Part shown: positions 34,170-48,059 of the stretch, one piece after another
Numbering within the stretch: the stretch's first letter is position 1
Layout: each line of letters begins with the position of its first letter
NCBI GenBank assembly: GCA_032821775.1
Contig: JAVLRN010000014.1
Span: 620,001 to 684,000 of the forward strand
DNA length: 64,000 nt
Source: Sanguinoderma infundibulare
Taxonomy: Eukaryota; Basidiomycota; Agaricomycetes; Polyporales; Polyporaceae
Direction: 5' to 3'
Notes under the pieces: generated by a model
The model's database searches: none
What the model saw: only the letters and a program-made list of their open reading frames with translations
What the model was told of the DNA's origin: nothing
Made by a program: the position numbers and the translations under genes

Positions 34170-37100
34170 GCTCGAGAGCAACCCATTGCGGAATCGATTC
34201 AATTCAAAACGCACGCAAACCTCCAGCAGTCGTATGTTCCCGCTTTCCGTGCATGATACCAACCCCTACCTAGCATCCCCCTCCCGCCTCTGCCACATGA
34301 TACCACGCACACTAACCGCTACCTTCGCGGCACACGACTCCAGTCCGTCCATCAGCTTCTCTGTCTTATCCATTGCCGCGCGATACGGTCTGTACTCATT
34401 GCTCCTCGCCACCAGCAAAACCGTCTGGCCCCCTTTTCTGGCCCCGTCGGCGATCCACCTAGTCCTCGCGGAAATGACAAGACTCCGTATCCAACCCTAT
34501 CCTTCGTCTGGTGCCTACTACGCGGCCCCCAGTTTATTCCGGTCAGTACACTTAGCACTCGGGCTGTTAGAATTTTGAGTGCGCCAAACCTAACCTTCAG
34601 TCTTCAAACACAGCTGGGCTGCAGATCGACACGCGACCCCAATGCCATGGCCACCAGCACGTGCCTGTCAAATTTCACAGCACAATTACTCATGCGCGTC
34701 CTCAGGAAAAAGAGGTTCGGACCTCGACACAATTCGCTATCTCGACTCCCAAACCCTGTGGCGGACAAGTCCGAGCACCCTTTGCCACTCGGCGGAAGAC
34801 GAGAAGCAAAGGCACATGCATCATACTCACGTCCAGCGCGCGTCACGACCATGGGCGCGCCAGGGGCTCAATCTGTTCCCCTCCATCCTTCTCTCAACTC
34901 ACAGGTGCGCGCTATGCCACTTGACGACGCGTGGCGTGGGTTCATGGCAAGATATGCATTCTTTTGTCCTCTAGTACGTACTTTCAGAATCGCGAACGCC
35001 CGTGCTTATCCCTTACTGCCAACACCAAGGCGACCTCCGAAGTTACTGCTCGATGCGACGCAGCCTGAAGATTTCCATCCTTTCGGCGTCATCCACCTGC
35101 CCTGTCAGGGCTCCTGACGCACGAGACACTGGACCCTTCGGCAATCGACGTCGTTGAACTGATCGTAAGTGGGCGGTTTGGTACTGCATCCGCGTTCTTC
35201 TAGCGCTGCGCTCACCGAGGCTGCTCCGGATCTCCAGTATAGAAGGGGCGGCGAGTGTGTTTTACGCCGGTAAGTTCCTGCCATTAAAGTAAACCGTAAC
35301 ATGACGCTAAACATAGGCAGAACACCACGTTGCACAGCTGCGCGAGTAGCTTATGAGCACGAGATAGGCCCCCCTCGGACTCAACCGGAGTTGGCGCGGC
35401 CGCGCATCAAGAACAGGAAGTACGTCTGTCTGGCTTCTTTCGGGACGCTTCGGGACGACCGCATTTCCGTTCAGAGACATGGCTGCTCGCGCTCCGCCTT
35501 GCGCATTGTGGCAGGTGCCTGCGGACTCGGAGTCCTGACTCATACATACAACAGAGCAAGCCGCATCCAAAGTCCGACCGCGGTTTCGTTGCGTCCCTCC
35601 CTTGTGTCACTCGCGCCCTTGTGTCGACCGCGATGCCACTCGGAGGTTGCACGCGTCCGCATTCACTTTCCACCGCCAGCACCCATCGATCTGAATAGAG
35701 CCCGTTGCCATCCCACTCTCATATCCGCTCACTGGCTCTATCGCACACGGCGTCTCAGGCCGTCTACACCCCGGACGTTCCTCTCGACGATCTGCACTCC
35801 GAGCTCCGCGCTCCGTATTCCGCTGTCCGCTGTCCGCTGCGTCTCGATGCTTCGCGGGATCGTTCCGTCCGCTCGCCGTCTGGGACTCATGTGTACAAGC
35901 GTTTCACCTGCACTCTATCTCGCTCGCGCCACACGACAGTGCGAGACCTCAGTTCCGGGACCGGTGCCGGCCTCTTCGTTCCATGCATGCCCTCCATCGC
36001 CGACGCCGGATACGTTTTCCCCCACTGGATCGTGCCGACTGGCGACCCATGACCGCGCCTCCTGTGCTTCTTTCGGCTGCAGTCGGCCTCTGTCCCGCTT
36101 GTCTTGGGCGTGTCTTTGGCTTTTCCCGTGCCTGGCTCGGTTCTCCTGCACTATGCCTCCATTGAATCGGAGTGGCTTATCTGCTTTCTTCGATACCGTG
36201 TTCAACCTTGATAGAGGATCGGACCCGGAGGCGAACGTGCAATGCTGCGTGGATGGCGTCCTGGGGTCCGATTCTGTCTATGCTCGGTACAAATGCACCA
36301 CGGGGCCATCCCGACTGTCTGCAGCTGCCACTTTTGCGATCGCGGCTGCAGTGTGAAGACTCAGTGCTCAGCAGCGAACACCCGGATCCTGGTAGCCCTG
36401 TTGGTCTTAGCGTTGGCCTCGACTGGATTCAGAGGCTCGCTTCCGGCCGGTCCACCATACTAGGCGCCATGCCTCCTGGACTAAACTCAAGCGCACGCGC
36501 CACAGAAGCAGGCGTTCCATGTATCTCGGATAGGCTATGGTCCTTCACTTTCATTCGGGAACGCGTCAGATCGGCCGTGTCCTCGTGCCATCTTCCTGGG
36601 TAGTTGTTGTACTACCACTGACGCTTCGGCACTGGCGCAACGTTTCCCAGGACCATTCGGATTCATTTGGCGGCATTGGCACCCCAACTCTGTCGCTTGT
36701 ATGTACTTAGTATCTTGCAAGCGTCGCTGTTGTCCGTGAGTTTCCGATCGAGTGAACTGATCAACATGCGTAACCAGCCGGGACCAGGGACCCGTCGCCG
36801 ACATATCACGCCCTCGATCGCGGCCAAGCGAGGTCGACCACCGTTCACTCGGTGCCTCAATCCATCGATCGTGGGCTCTTGCCGATGGCTGCAGTGGATC
36901 GTGCCCCGCCCGGCATCCTGTGCGCTTGGGGAATCCTGGCCACAATGCCGCTGCAAGGTCCGCGGGAAGTACACTGTGTCGGCTAGCGTAGCGCCTTCGC
37001 AATGCCTTTGTGCTCATTCCGTTTCTCGTGCATGCCGACCTCGCTACCGGGCGCTGGGCAAGCATGGTGTGTGTACCTTTTCCAGCTGCCCACCTTGCGC

Positions 37101-38500
37101 GTTCCTCCGGACGGGCTGTATGTATGACGTTGACGTACATGTGAGTGCACACTTTTGTCGTCGTTGCGTCATTACCGTACGTTCACCATCGATTCCCGGA
37201 TCCGGTCTCGGATAGATGTTGTCCCCGGGCCCCAGGCTCGGAAGCGCTCTAAGCTCTTCCCAAGACAATTCAACGGCATGTATGTACGCTGCACTTGCCG
37301 GGGTCCTCCTGCACTCGTTGAACGCCGGACTGCGCTCGGATGCGGTAGGCTCATATCATCATCATCATTTACGGCGTACGCGAGAAAGAGAAGGATCGTT
37401 GGCTGTGTTGCCCGGACAATACGTACGTTACCGGCCCCATCATGTTCCGCCACGGCGCTCATCGAATTCCAACAGACGTTTCGTAGCGTCAAGGCCGACG
37501 GCTCGAGGCGCGGAGCAGCTGGAGGCTTCGCGTAACTATATCAGTCAACGCGAACGCTTGTCGGTGTTGGCCGACGTCGACCCTCGGCCCTCGAGGTGTG
37601 TGACCGTGCCCTGCGCCTCATGCCTCACTATCGCCGTTTTAGGGTGATATGCGCGCCGAGTGCGTTCGTGCCTAGGATGTTTTGGGTGCGCGCATCGAGG
37701 CGTCGCCACTCGAGCTTCACGCTCAGGATTCGAGGACGGCACCCGCCGCCCTCAGGCGCCCCGCTAGAAGCAGGGTAGGGTATGGGCATGAGAGCCTTTC
37801 ATCTTCCGCGGCGCCCGCGATGCGTGCGGCTCCTGCTCGTCTCCTTGCGGCGAAGTGAGTGGCTCGTCCCGTGGAACGCGTTCTTATCATCCAGGTCTCA
37901 TGACACTGACTGAGTGTATAGAAAACGTACTCGGGCACATTCTGTCCCAACGATCGAGGACGTCAAGGGCCGGCAGGGCCCAGCTAGCTATGTATCATTT
38001 GTCCGACGTCGTCGGGCCTGCAGCAGGCTCCCGTGAACACGAACCCCAGACCCAAGACCCAAGACCCTTACTCTGGACGCACGACTCGACGATTGTACTT
38101 GCGCGTCCGAGGCAGGCGCTGTCAGGGTAGGTTCCATGAAGGTATGCTTCGTGCGACGTAACGTGCATCACGCCCAGTTAGCCTTTGTCCAGCCTATCTC
38201 GTGGCGGCTCGCGATACCGCAAGCAGCACCCTCTCATCCGTGAGTACCTATACTTGCCTATCGCAATATGCCCTACTTGTCCCCGCCTTTCTCCTCGGTA
38301 GGTGCGGAACGTCTTATCGGTCCATAGAGTGCGGTGCTTGCTCGACTGCGCTCATGGAACCACTCGTTCGACGCGTGCTTCTAGTGTTTTTAGAATGAAT
38401 GTACGTCGATTCACCGTGTACGTGTCGTGGCGCCTGCAATACATACGACTCGTATTGAAGACGTGCCACTGGTGCAGGCTTATGGTGCCTTGTGTGTCGG
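34170..38500 (+). repeat. Third, diverged copy of the inner arm module
   Basis: From CTCGAGAGCAAC at 34,171 onward this stretch follows the right-arm module beginning CTCGAGAGCAACG at 40,909, in the same orientation. Clear matches include GGTAAGTTCC at 35,269 against 41,829, the block ATCAAGAACAGGAAGTACGTCTG at 35,406 against 41,979, and CTCATATCCGCTC at 35,719 against 42,290. Similarity is clearly lower than between the two arms and fades after about 36,300. The order module then HET fragment (38.5 kb) matches the right arm, so this is an older copy of the same unit. Confidence 0.6.
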
Positions 38501-38519
38501 TCATTTGTCATTTATTGTC

Positions 38520-38885
38520 TAGAACATCGTGGGCACGCTCGATAAGGAGGTCGCAGAGGAACACGTCAATAGGGAGAAGCCAGGCATCGGGATTCTACGG
38601 TGCAGACTTGGTCGAGAACGTGGCGGATCGAGGGAGATGGAATTCAGGGAGGGCGAGACTGTGTTCGGCTTCTGCGGTGGGGGGTATGGCAATGGCATCG
38701 TTGTACTGTAAGATAACCTGCCCGTTGACTTGAAGGCGCACCTGTCCTGGTTTGCGACGCGACGAGGAAACCGCGATAGGTGAACAATGATGATCGAATC
38801 AGCCGAAGTTCCTGCGGCGTTTGCAATCGTCGATGCGCTTCACGCTCTTCCAGGCCGAACGGCGTAGAATCGCATCAAGCAGATA
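38520..38885 (-). pseudogene. HET-gene C-terminal fragment
   Basis: On the minus strand the segment reads LQTPQELRLIRSSLFTYRGF followed by LVASQTRTG. This is the counterpart of RQTPQLLALARSPLYVFQGF and LVAAQTRTD near the end of the intact HET genes. The conserved HET 3' flank follows at 38,520-38,700. Nothing upstream keeps the frame and no HET domain is visible. It belongs to the third copy of the duplicated unit. Confidence 0.6.
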
Positions 38886-38889
38886 TGCA

Positions 38890-40330
38890 GCCGAGGCCCT
38901 CACCTCTTTCACAGCGAGGTCCATGTACCGTGTCGACGCAAATGGAAAGTCATGACTGGCGCCTGGGTTACGTAGTCCCCACGTTGAGTTAAGTATTCTG
39001 ACAAATCTTTGAAAGTTCAGTGGGCGCACCATCAGGTGCTGTTAGTGGAAATACATAACCCCAAATCGTTTGTGGCTGACACAAAATGTCTATGCTCACT
39101 GTCGCGCCTTATACTGAATGGAAGGCCAGAAACACTTCTGACAGCAAGGGAAGCGGGCGGGTCAGGCTGGTACGGACTAGCTCGGGTAGGTCCGTGGACA
39201 GTATCACATTGCGCATCCTTATCCCGCCTCAGAGAAGCATCTACGGGTTCCCAGATACGACAGAGCCGCGTATACTGAAGGTATTTCTCCTCCTCCACAA
39301 GGCGAAATATACCATCCGCAACAGCCAACAATCTGCCATGGCCTCTTCCAGGCCCGGGACTCGACTTGAACGTCCGGGGACACCTCTTCAATGCCATGGA
39401 CAGCCAGCACCCAACGCGTGGCACACAAGCCGGTACGGGCCTGACCGAACAAGGCCACCTGAAGTTGGCATCGCAAAACTCGCCGTCGGGTAACGGTGTC
39501 GGCACATGCTTCGAAGAGCTACTAGTCAGCTACTTCGATGCCCTCTACTACCGCTCTGATATGGCCTGGTTTTGATTAATAACTCGTGCCTGCAGCAGGG
39601 TCTGTCGTTCTCTGAGGAGACGGCGCCGGCGACGGTGGAGACATCGTTGGCATGGTGTTCGCGGGCCTCCTTGGCGGGGCGGACATCCGAGTCACTCGAA
39701 ACGGTGCTGGGCGGTGCCGAAAATAGAGTCCACGAAGCCCATCGTGTTGATGTGGATTGTGTTACCGATATCTGGTAGGATGCCAGGCCCGAATGGCGAA
39801 TATTTCAGCACAAGAGAGAGGCATAGGTTGCCAACATGGAGCGAGATACTCGGTACGAACCTTGGATGGTGTTCACGGCGTACCCCTAGGTGGCAGCGGA
39901 AGCGAGGCACGTTATCGCCGGCGGAATGAACGTGGACGCTACTTACTTGACAGATTCGCCCACAGGAGCACCTGCGCGGGTTCGAGAGGATGCAGAAGTG
40001 GAATGCTTTACGGATATGCCGTCGGCCTGGGTAACCGTTCTGGACACAGGAAGCCAACAGGAAACTTAGATTTATATAATCCGGAGACAAGCGAGCATGA
40101 CTGCGATGACATAGCACAGGAATCGATGAGACGTCGGGACTGCTGTCTTGAGACACTTCAGTATAGGTGAGCAATGACGCAATTCGATGCAAAAGAACGC
40201 GATAAGCACAAAGAGCTTGTGTGGACGTTTGGAGGAAGGATAACGTTTCGGTACGAAAATATTACCCACTGCATCGCTCAGTGATCGGGAATCGAACCCG
40301 GGGCTGTCGTGTATCCCATGAGAGGCGATG
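38890..40330. other. Region without an assigned gene
   Basis: Two minus-strand frames stand out: 39,032-39,505 (157 codons) and 39,692-40,192 (166 codons). The latter contains DIGNTIHINTMGFVDSIFG and, in a shifted frame, a Ser-rich tail; it could be the last exon of an intron-rich gene. Neither shows a family motif I can name. Confidence 0.3.
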
Positions 40331-43300
40331 AGTACGCACCGCTGCTGGCTCTTACTATGTGGGAGAGGGCATTGTGTCGAACCTCCGCGTGCCGCTCTTC
40401 TTTACGGCGGACCCGTGCCGAGCTCGCTCACGATCTGAACGGATCGGTCGGATGTGGGTTGGATGTGGGTTGGAGTGAGTACTAGTAGCTGATGGATGGG
40501 CGGCTGTGCCGGCCACCATCCATTCATCCGGCAACGTCCGTCCTCGTTTGCTTCCGTGGCCGGGTCTTGCCGACGTCCTCGGCCAACGACAGCTGGGGCG
40601 ATTCCGTCGCTGTATTCGCCATCGTGTGTTTAGTATTCTCAGCTGGGCCTATCTGGATCTTGCTTGTCTCCTGATGATTGAATTACCTCCAGCGGATATC
40701 TTTCGATTCACGCACATCTCCGCTCTCTAGCTGATCGACCCTGACCTCAGTAAGTACTCCAGGACCGTTCTCCACTCTTCTGCCTTCGCCGCCTTTACGG
40801 ACGCTCGTCCGTCCGAGGTCCTTCCCAACAATGGCCAAGGTCCACGCTACGCATACAACATACAGCTTGGCATTTACATCCCCATCGCACTATGCCCTAT
40901 TTGCGAGCTCGAGAGCAACGCAGTATTACCGCATTTTCTCCTCGTCGTCTAATCAACACGGCGTCTGACCTCCAGCGTTGGTATGATTCCACTTTCTCGT
41001 GCACGCTGTTGATATTTATTGAATAACCTTCCCATCAAGCTTCCAACCTGCCGCCGCCCATTCTAATCGCCACCTCCGCCGCACGCAACCAGCCCCGGCC
41101 ACCAGCTGATCCCCCTTGCAGGTTCATGTGTTCATGACCCTGTCGGCACACGCAAGTACGTTCACACCCGTAACGGCCTCACCGTACATGACATCTATGC
41201 CCTGGCCATCAGCAGGCATCTGTAAAACTTCTCCCACCGTTTGCTCACATGCGTCCTCAGGCTCGGACCTCAACGCAACTCGCGATGTGTATCCCTGTCG
41301 GCCGCCCACCCATGATTCACTCCCTGAGTCTCCGAGGTCTCCTTCGCCACGAATCACGGCCAAACTCGGTGACCGGGACCGCTCCGAAAGCTTTGCCACT
41401 TGGCCGAAGACGAGAACTTAAGGCACATGTCCAGCGCGCGTCATCACCATCGACGTCAGAACTCAAACCTTCTCTCTTCCAGGACGCAAACGCGCGCACC
41501 GGATCCTATTGTAGGATATAGATCCGTCCTGCCCAGCACGTATTCGCTCAATCCCGGACGCCACGCTTATATTTAACCGTCAACACCAAGGTCGCCAGCG
41601 AAGGTCCGGCATCATGCAACCCCCGTTTACGGCTTCCATCTCTTCGGCATCATCCACCTACCTACACAGTCACCGGAACCAGATTCCTCGGCAGATGTGA
41701 AGGATCTCGTTGGTAAAAGGTTGAGCGATTTCGGTACGTCGTATACGCGTCGTTCAAGCGCTGTGCTGACCGAAGCTCGTCCCGGTCTTCAGCGAATACG
41801 TAGAAGGAACGGCGAGTGTGGCAATGACGGTAAGTTCCCGCTAACGAAGCAAACGCTATGCATACGCTAAACCTAGACAGAACAGGCGTTACTGCAAAAG
41901 CTGCGCGGGTAGCTTGTGATCACGACATAGGCTCCCTTCGGACTCGGCCGTCGGAGCTCGTGCGGGCGAGCATGTACATCAAGGACAGGAAGTGCGTCTG
42001 TGTCTGTTTGACTTCTTCCGGGACGCTACGGGCACGAAGCGTCTCCGTCGTCGTCGCCGTTCGCCCATTCCGCGGCTGGCGCTCCGCCCTGGTCCTCGTG
42101 GCAGATGCCCGTGGAATGCTGTCTCGTTCAGAGCAACCCGCATCTCAAGTCCGACGACTCGCAGTCGGTCCTCGTTACGTCCTCCCTGCCACTCGCGACA
42201 GCTTCGATCGTGATGCTGCTTGGAGTCGGAGGCGGTCGATTCCACCACATGCACCCGGCGATGTCAATTCACACTGTTTCATGCCAACCCTCATATCCGC
42301 TCTCTGGCTCTATCAAACGCGGCGTTGTACGCTGTATGCTCACCAGATGTTCCTCCTTACCATCCATCCGAGCTCCAAGCTCCGCACTCTTGGATGTGCC
42401 GCAACGTGAGCCGCGGGAGGCTTCAAGTTCTATCCGCTCACCTTCACGGGGTCGAAAAGAAACGGAATGCTACATCAATCTTCCGCCCACTACCACCCGC
42501 TCTTATCTCCGCTACACCGGTTGCTGGCCTTTCTCAGTTTTGAAACCAACGCGCGGGCTCTTCGTTCCCCGCATGCCCTCCCCCGCCAATGCCAGATGCT
42601 TGTCACAGTATACGCCGGCTGCTGGTGACCTATCGCCACGCCCCATACATCTTTCGATGCCAGTCGGGTCTTGTTTCCCTCGTTCAATTATTCTGCTCTA
42701 GTCCGAGTCTTCCCTTACTGAAATCGGACTTGGCAGGTCGGACACTTGCAATCGTGTTCTGTTCTGCCTTGACACGGGCACGTGATGCTTCGCGACCGCA
42801 TATCTTCCCGCCATCTTCCGCGTTGCGAATACCTTGATTACCCCTCAGAGGTACCCGGGTGGCCATATTGAGGTTCAGGCCTCAGTATATCTTGGGCGAG
42901 CGAAGACTCTTGGATACACGGTCGCGTTTGTCTTAGCTTTCTCTTCGAGTCCGGGCCTGACCTGGTTCCTGCTTGCCCTGCATTAAACGCGAAACGCACC
43001 CGCCCCGCCCCGGAAGCAGGCATCCTGTCTAGTACGTATGTATATGTTATCCCTCGCCTTCCCGTCCCGGAAATGCCAGATCGGGTTCACCTTGGTCATG
43101 GCTGACACCTTCTATGGACAGCTACCGCCACACGGCTGTCTTCGCGGTGTCCCAAGAAGGCTCATTGTTTATTTAAAAGGTCAGCGTCCGTCTGTTCCTG
43201 GTACGTACTCCGTGCGAGTATTCCATCCGTCTACAACATTGACATGCGCGAGGCAGGGATCCCTAGAGACCGGCGGACATATCGCCCTATTTCGCTCGTG

Positions 43301-44534
43301 ACGAGCCGAGCGGAAGTTGACCACCGCATGCACCGTGGTGCGGTGTCTCACTCGAGTGAACGAAGCGTCGACCGCTGAATCCTGCCGAGCTGTGCGCTTG
43401 CGGCGTCCTCGCCACCCGGCAATAGTAACGGCAAGAGATGTCCCTTTTGACAACGATGGTCACGTGAAAAAGATGGCCCCCCGACTCACCCTCGACTCTT
43501 TCACAGAACGGCCTTCGTCCAATCCTGCCGCGTATGTAAAATGCCATTGGTTTAACCTGCGTTCGTCCTCAGGCTGACCACTATTTTTTCGTTCAGACTG
43601 TCTCACCCCCGATCTACCATAGAATCGTTAAGCTACACCGTCTGAGTCGTTGCTGATGGACCGAGACGATCTTCGATGGCGGATAGTTTAGGGGGCCGAG
43701 TTCTGCTCCCGCCGCATCGGGACGATTTCCAGCTATCTGGATTGCATGGACGAGGGTACGCGTTTTTGGGAAGCCTGGCCATGTCCCTGCGTACTCACGT
43801 CCTTTCCTCGCGATCAACGTCAGGGGACCTAGTGGGGCGTTTACATTGGCCACGGGACGTCCGAGGTTGACAACAGGAAGTATCACCTTTACAAGGTGCG
43901 CTTCGGTACGAGCACATGCGCTTGACCGGCTGGCTCATTTGGCGTGTTAGATCAACCTCGTCGCAGGCGGGACCGCACTGATCCCGCCTTGGCGAGTTAT
44001 CGATATGGCCCCGTCTGACTCGCAAGTCTGACAAGACGAAGATCTCGCTGCTCCTCGATGGGTATGCAGTCCTCCGCCGTGTTAGGACCTTGGTGCTCAT
44101 GGTGGCCTCTCGTTGCGTTCAACCTCTAACAACAAGACCACAGTGCCAGTGCGCGAGATCCTCATGAGCGGTTCGAAGTCACACACATCCTGATGGAGAA
44201 CTTGTCACCGAGAACTTCCCGTCAGTTCCAACTTCCATCATGCTCGTTTGTGTCGATCGCTAGTACTGAAACCATTCGTCGTTTATTGTCATGCGCATCG
44301 TGGTATGCTCGATAAGGAGGTCACGGAGGAACACTTGAATCGCGCGAAGATAGGCATCGGGCTACTACTGTGTGGACTGCTGTGGCTGGTCGAGAAGGTG
44401 GCGGATCGAGGGAGATGGTGTTTAGGGAGGGCAAGACTGTGTTCGGGTTCTGAGGGGCATTGGCATCGTTATATCGTAAGCTAACCTGCCCACAAACTTG
44501 AAGATATAAGCAGTAATGCAAACCTCGATGTACG

Positions 44535-46467
44535 TCAACGCGATGCCTCCGGAACGGTTCCTTGCCCCAGTGCCACTCCCTGCGAGTGTATGGCCTTCGC
44601 AAATGTCTCCGACGGGACGATGGTCCTCCCAATCATGGCGACGGTATCTGTCCTGGTCTGCGCCGCGACCAGGAAACCTTGAAAGACGTACAATGGCGAT
44701 CGAGCCAGCGCAAGCAACTGCGGTGTTTGACGATGTGCTTCACCCTCTTCTAGGCGAACCACAGCGAGGATTTTGCCGACAGGTGTAGAGAGGACACAAG
44801 GCGATGCATGGCGAAGGATGACATCTGCCGTGGTGAGAGACGTTCCGCATATCAAGGCAACAAGGAATCGCCGAAGCTCCTCCCCGAAAACGGCCTCCGG
44901 AACATCCTCTACACCTTCAGCGTACTCCCACAAATGTGCCTGCTCCTGCGTGGCGGTGCCTCCTGCATTGGGCCACAGTATACTTCTCCAAAGGTACCCT
45001 TGCACGCGCCCCCGCTCCGTGCGCACTTGGTCCCTCGGCATTCCCATACATGGATCATTGGCATAGCTCAACAACTGCTGAACGTGGCAGTCCATCGTCT
45101 CCATACAAAGCTTGATGAGGCGCGGCACCTCCCCGCGACCGAGTTGTACATCCTCGACCGTGATTTGCCTGCACACGCAGTAGATGTTAGCTAAGTTTGT
45201 AGCTGATCCGATGGGCCCCAGTGCTAGTGGGATGACCATAAAGCTGTCATATGCCTCGGCGACGTTCTTCGGCTCCTTGAAGATCCACAGCGCCATGCTC
45301 TTCCTCGAGGACATCGCCGCCGAGTCGTTCATCATGCCAGCGAGGACCTTCGGTACGATGCGATAACGTTGTCGAACAGGAGCCTGACTGAATGCATTCT
45401 TCACCAGTTCTGCGAACGTCATCGTGCGGATATTGGGGGGAGGGATGTAGCCGTCTAGGTCGGGGAAAACAGCCAGGACGTAGTCGCGGGGTTTGGTCGT
45501 CGTCCGTCCGCTTTTCCATGCCGATCCAAGTGGATCGTATGTAGCAGCAGGATGGTTTCGGCCTCCGTACTTCGCCATGTCGACGTGATGGCTACCCATG
45601 TCACAGTTTGTTGGTACAATTTGAGGACAAGAACATTCTGCCGATGGACGTACCGGTACATAAGGTCCACATATAACCCACCGAGCGTGGGGACGGCGAG
45701 GCCCGTATACGTACATTTATCGTGCAGGAACAGAATGGCGGCTGCATTCTTCCCGATAAAAAAGTCAAGCATCCACACCTCCCACGCCACATCCAACTGA
45801 TTCTGCTCGCGAGGGCATGGGATGAGGTTGAGGGGGACGATGTCCAGGACCTTCCCATACAGACCCTCCTGACGCGTCCACAACCGTTCGAACCAGGGAT
45901 CGAAGCACACCATGTGCGGCCCGCAGAGCCGGCTGTGCTGCATCCCCTTGAGGTTGACCTGCTTCTCCATGATGTCCTCGTTGTCCCAGTCGTTGCTGTT
46001 CAGGAGGTCCATAACGGTCGCTTGCCAGTCGGCGCAGATGGGGTGCTCCAGGAGCACTTTGACGCACCGGCTCGACTTGTAGACGTGGGGGATCGACATG
46101 AGCTGGTCTGCGATGCTGATCGTGGCGGATTCGGTCTGGTCGATGCAGAAGAGGTCCATCCAGAACCAGTCGGAGCCGCAGATGTCGGGACGGCTGAGGA
46201 TGGAGAGGATGTCTCGTTTTACGGGACTCAGCTTGACGACCCCTGGTGACCGGTGAAGGCCGGACGGTGAGCTCGATCCTGCTTTCTGTGAAGTCTGATT
46301 GACGCACCAGGGTGACCGTCAACCACTGTGTCCTTGACCGTCTCCGGTGTGCCCCATACATGAGAGATCGCGATGTAATCGTCGTCGGTGGTCGCGTTCG
46401 GCTTGTGTTCGAGATACAAGGACTGATCTGTCCTCTGGCTGACACGAACGAGGTATATGCTGTGCAT
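44535..46467 (-). CDS. HET-domain protein, copy 3 (inner, right arm)
   Basis: Mirror of copy 2: exons 46,308-46,467, 45,654-46,242 and 44,535-45,591, again 601 residues and fully open. The intron 2 donor is GTACGT instead of GTGCGT. HET-domain signatures DYIAISHVWG and WFWMDLFCIDQTE are intact. Differences from copy 2 are mainly single-residue substitutions spread over the carboxy-terminal half. With copy 2 it forms a pair of near-identical inverted genes 33 kb apart, so recombination or gene conversion between them is possible. Confidence 0.85.
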
Positions 46468-46762
46468 GATGTGACAATATAGCGACGAAGACGATGGGAT
46501 CGAAAGGACATTGGCTCGGCGAACTCGATGGGATGTGTTGTGACCCGAGGGCAGATGATGGTAGTAGAAGGGCCGTGGCGAACGCGTGTTCAGTACGGGC
46601 TGTGCTTCAAGCGCACGTCCGCTAGGGCGCCCGTCTGCGGAGACGGTGAGGTGCACTCGAGAGGCTGTATGTCGGAAAGGATTGATTGGTTCCTGACCGA
46701 AGAAGGTCGTCTGTGTTTATGCTATTGTACGATGGGTGCATCCGGATCCTAGCAACGTACTC

Positions 46763-46975
46763 TTAATGCGCTGTGTAGAAGTCAGGTAGGCGGAGGTGAG
46801 AGCATGAATGGATGAAGATGTACGAATTACTGCAAATAAATCCGAGCAAGGCAGACAGAGCTTCAGTTGGGTCTCCTGTCATATCCACCAAGGGTGTGCC
46901 GTCATACAGCTGTCCTGGCGCGGCGACAAGTTCGAAATCTGGACTCGGAGTCGGCGGGGTCACTGACACCAGTTG
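46763..46975 (-). pseudogene. BTB-type remnant, right copy
   Basis: A minus-strand frame holds PSPDFELVAAPGQLYDGTPL and DPTEALSALLGFI, the pattern of the BTB half of the agaricomycete family seen at 1-1,766, followed by an intron-like stretch. It is better preserved than its mirror at 8,820-9,110 but still lacks the rest of the gene. Confidence 0.4.
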
Positions 46976-48059
46976 ACGAGACTTTGGCTGCGAGGATAAT
47001 TCGGATTGGCGATAGAAGAAGTACAGTAGCGGTGACGTTCCCAGTCCAGGACGTCCGTCAGGATCGTGACATTAGCTGAAGATGTGTGTGTTACGAGCGA
47101 GTGGGCGACTGCGGTGGCAGTCGGAGGAAGATTGCCGTTGAGGAGCAGGCCGCCCAGATAAGCTCTCCGATCAAATCGGTCCGAGTCACCCGGGCCAACC
47201 GAACCTGCACGACCAGCCTTCATCTCAAGCGACTCCTTGCATCCCCTTGCTCTGCTTTCTGACCCCTTACACAAATTTACCACATGCTCTGCCCTCTGCA
47301 AGGCAGAAGACCTTCAAGCGAAACAGCGCCCTACCTCAAACCCGACCCATCCCCGCTCGAACCTTGTTCCGACTCCGGCCGTCCTCTGCGCCGACTGTGG
47401 GACGGCAAATAGTCACAAATTCTGCCAACCTTTGCGTTGCATGCCCAAGGAATATGGTGGCTACTAGGGAGGGTATCGCAAAACAAGGCGTGTACGTCCT
47501 TACCGTTCTCCCGTTCCTCATCTTTCCCGGAACCGACAGTTCTGCAGATGATGTCTTCCTTACTATCCTGTCCAACTTTGTATCTCGCGACGAGCAGTTC
47601 CGTTTCCAATTGCCTTGCATTATTCACCCACATACCCAAGTTGCGTCGTTATCATGCCCATCTCGTCTTATGCTTCTCTAGCTTCCTGACCTCTGTTCCT
47701 TTTGCTGCATTGGCGAACGCTTCCTCTCTCCACTGGCAAGCTAGACCATCGCCGGCCCATAATGACAGGAACTCCTCGCCATTTGACTCGAGAAACCCAA
47801 GGGCCTTAACAAAGTACGCCTTACGGAGGCCCACGTCATCTGGACTCCAGCCGATGCGCGTCTATGTTTGGATGTCGCCTGGCAATGTTGGATTCACGGA
47901 TTCACGTACTTTCTGGATCTGATCTGGATTCAGTGTTCACATGCCGGTAATTGGAAGTGCCTGCAATCCCGGACCCGATCCGCACAGAGGTTGTCTTCCT
48001 CACGCTTCATAAATTCCTCTCCTCCTTTCCTCGTCTCTCCCCCCGACGTCCTTGACAGC

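Noticed and set aside
39032..39505. A HET-type gene on the minus strand upstream of the HET fragment at 38.5 kb.
   Set aside because: The 157-codon frame does not align with any part of the four HET proteins, so it was not joined to the fragment.
40262..40345. A possible tRNA gene on the minus strand (T-arm CCCCGGGTTCGATTCCCG).
   Set aside because: The T-arm is good, but no 7-bp acceptor stem or proper anticodon arm closes around it. At most a tRNA-derived remnant near the inner edge of the right arm.
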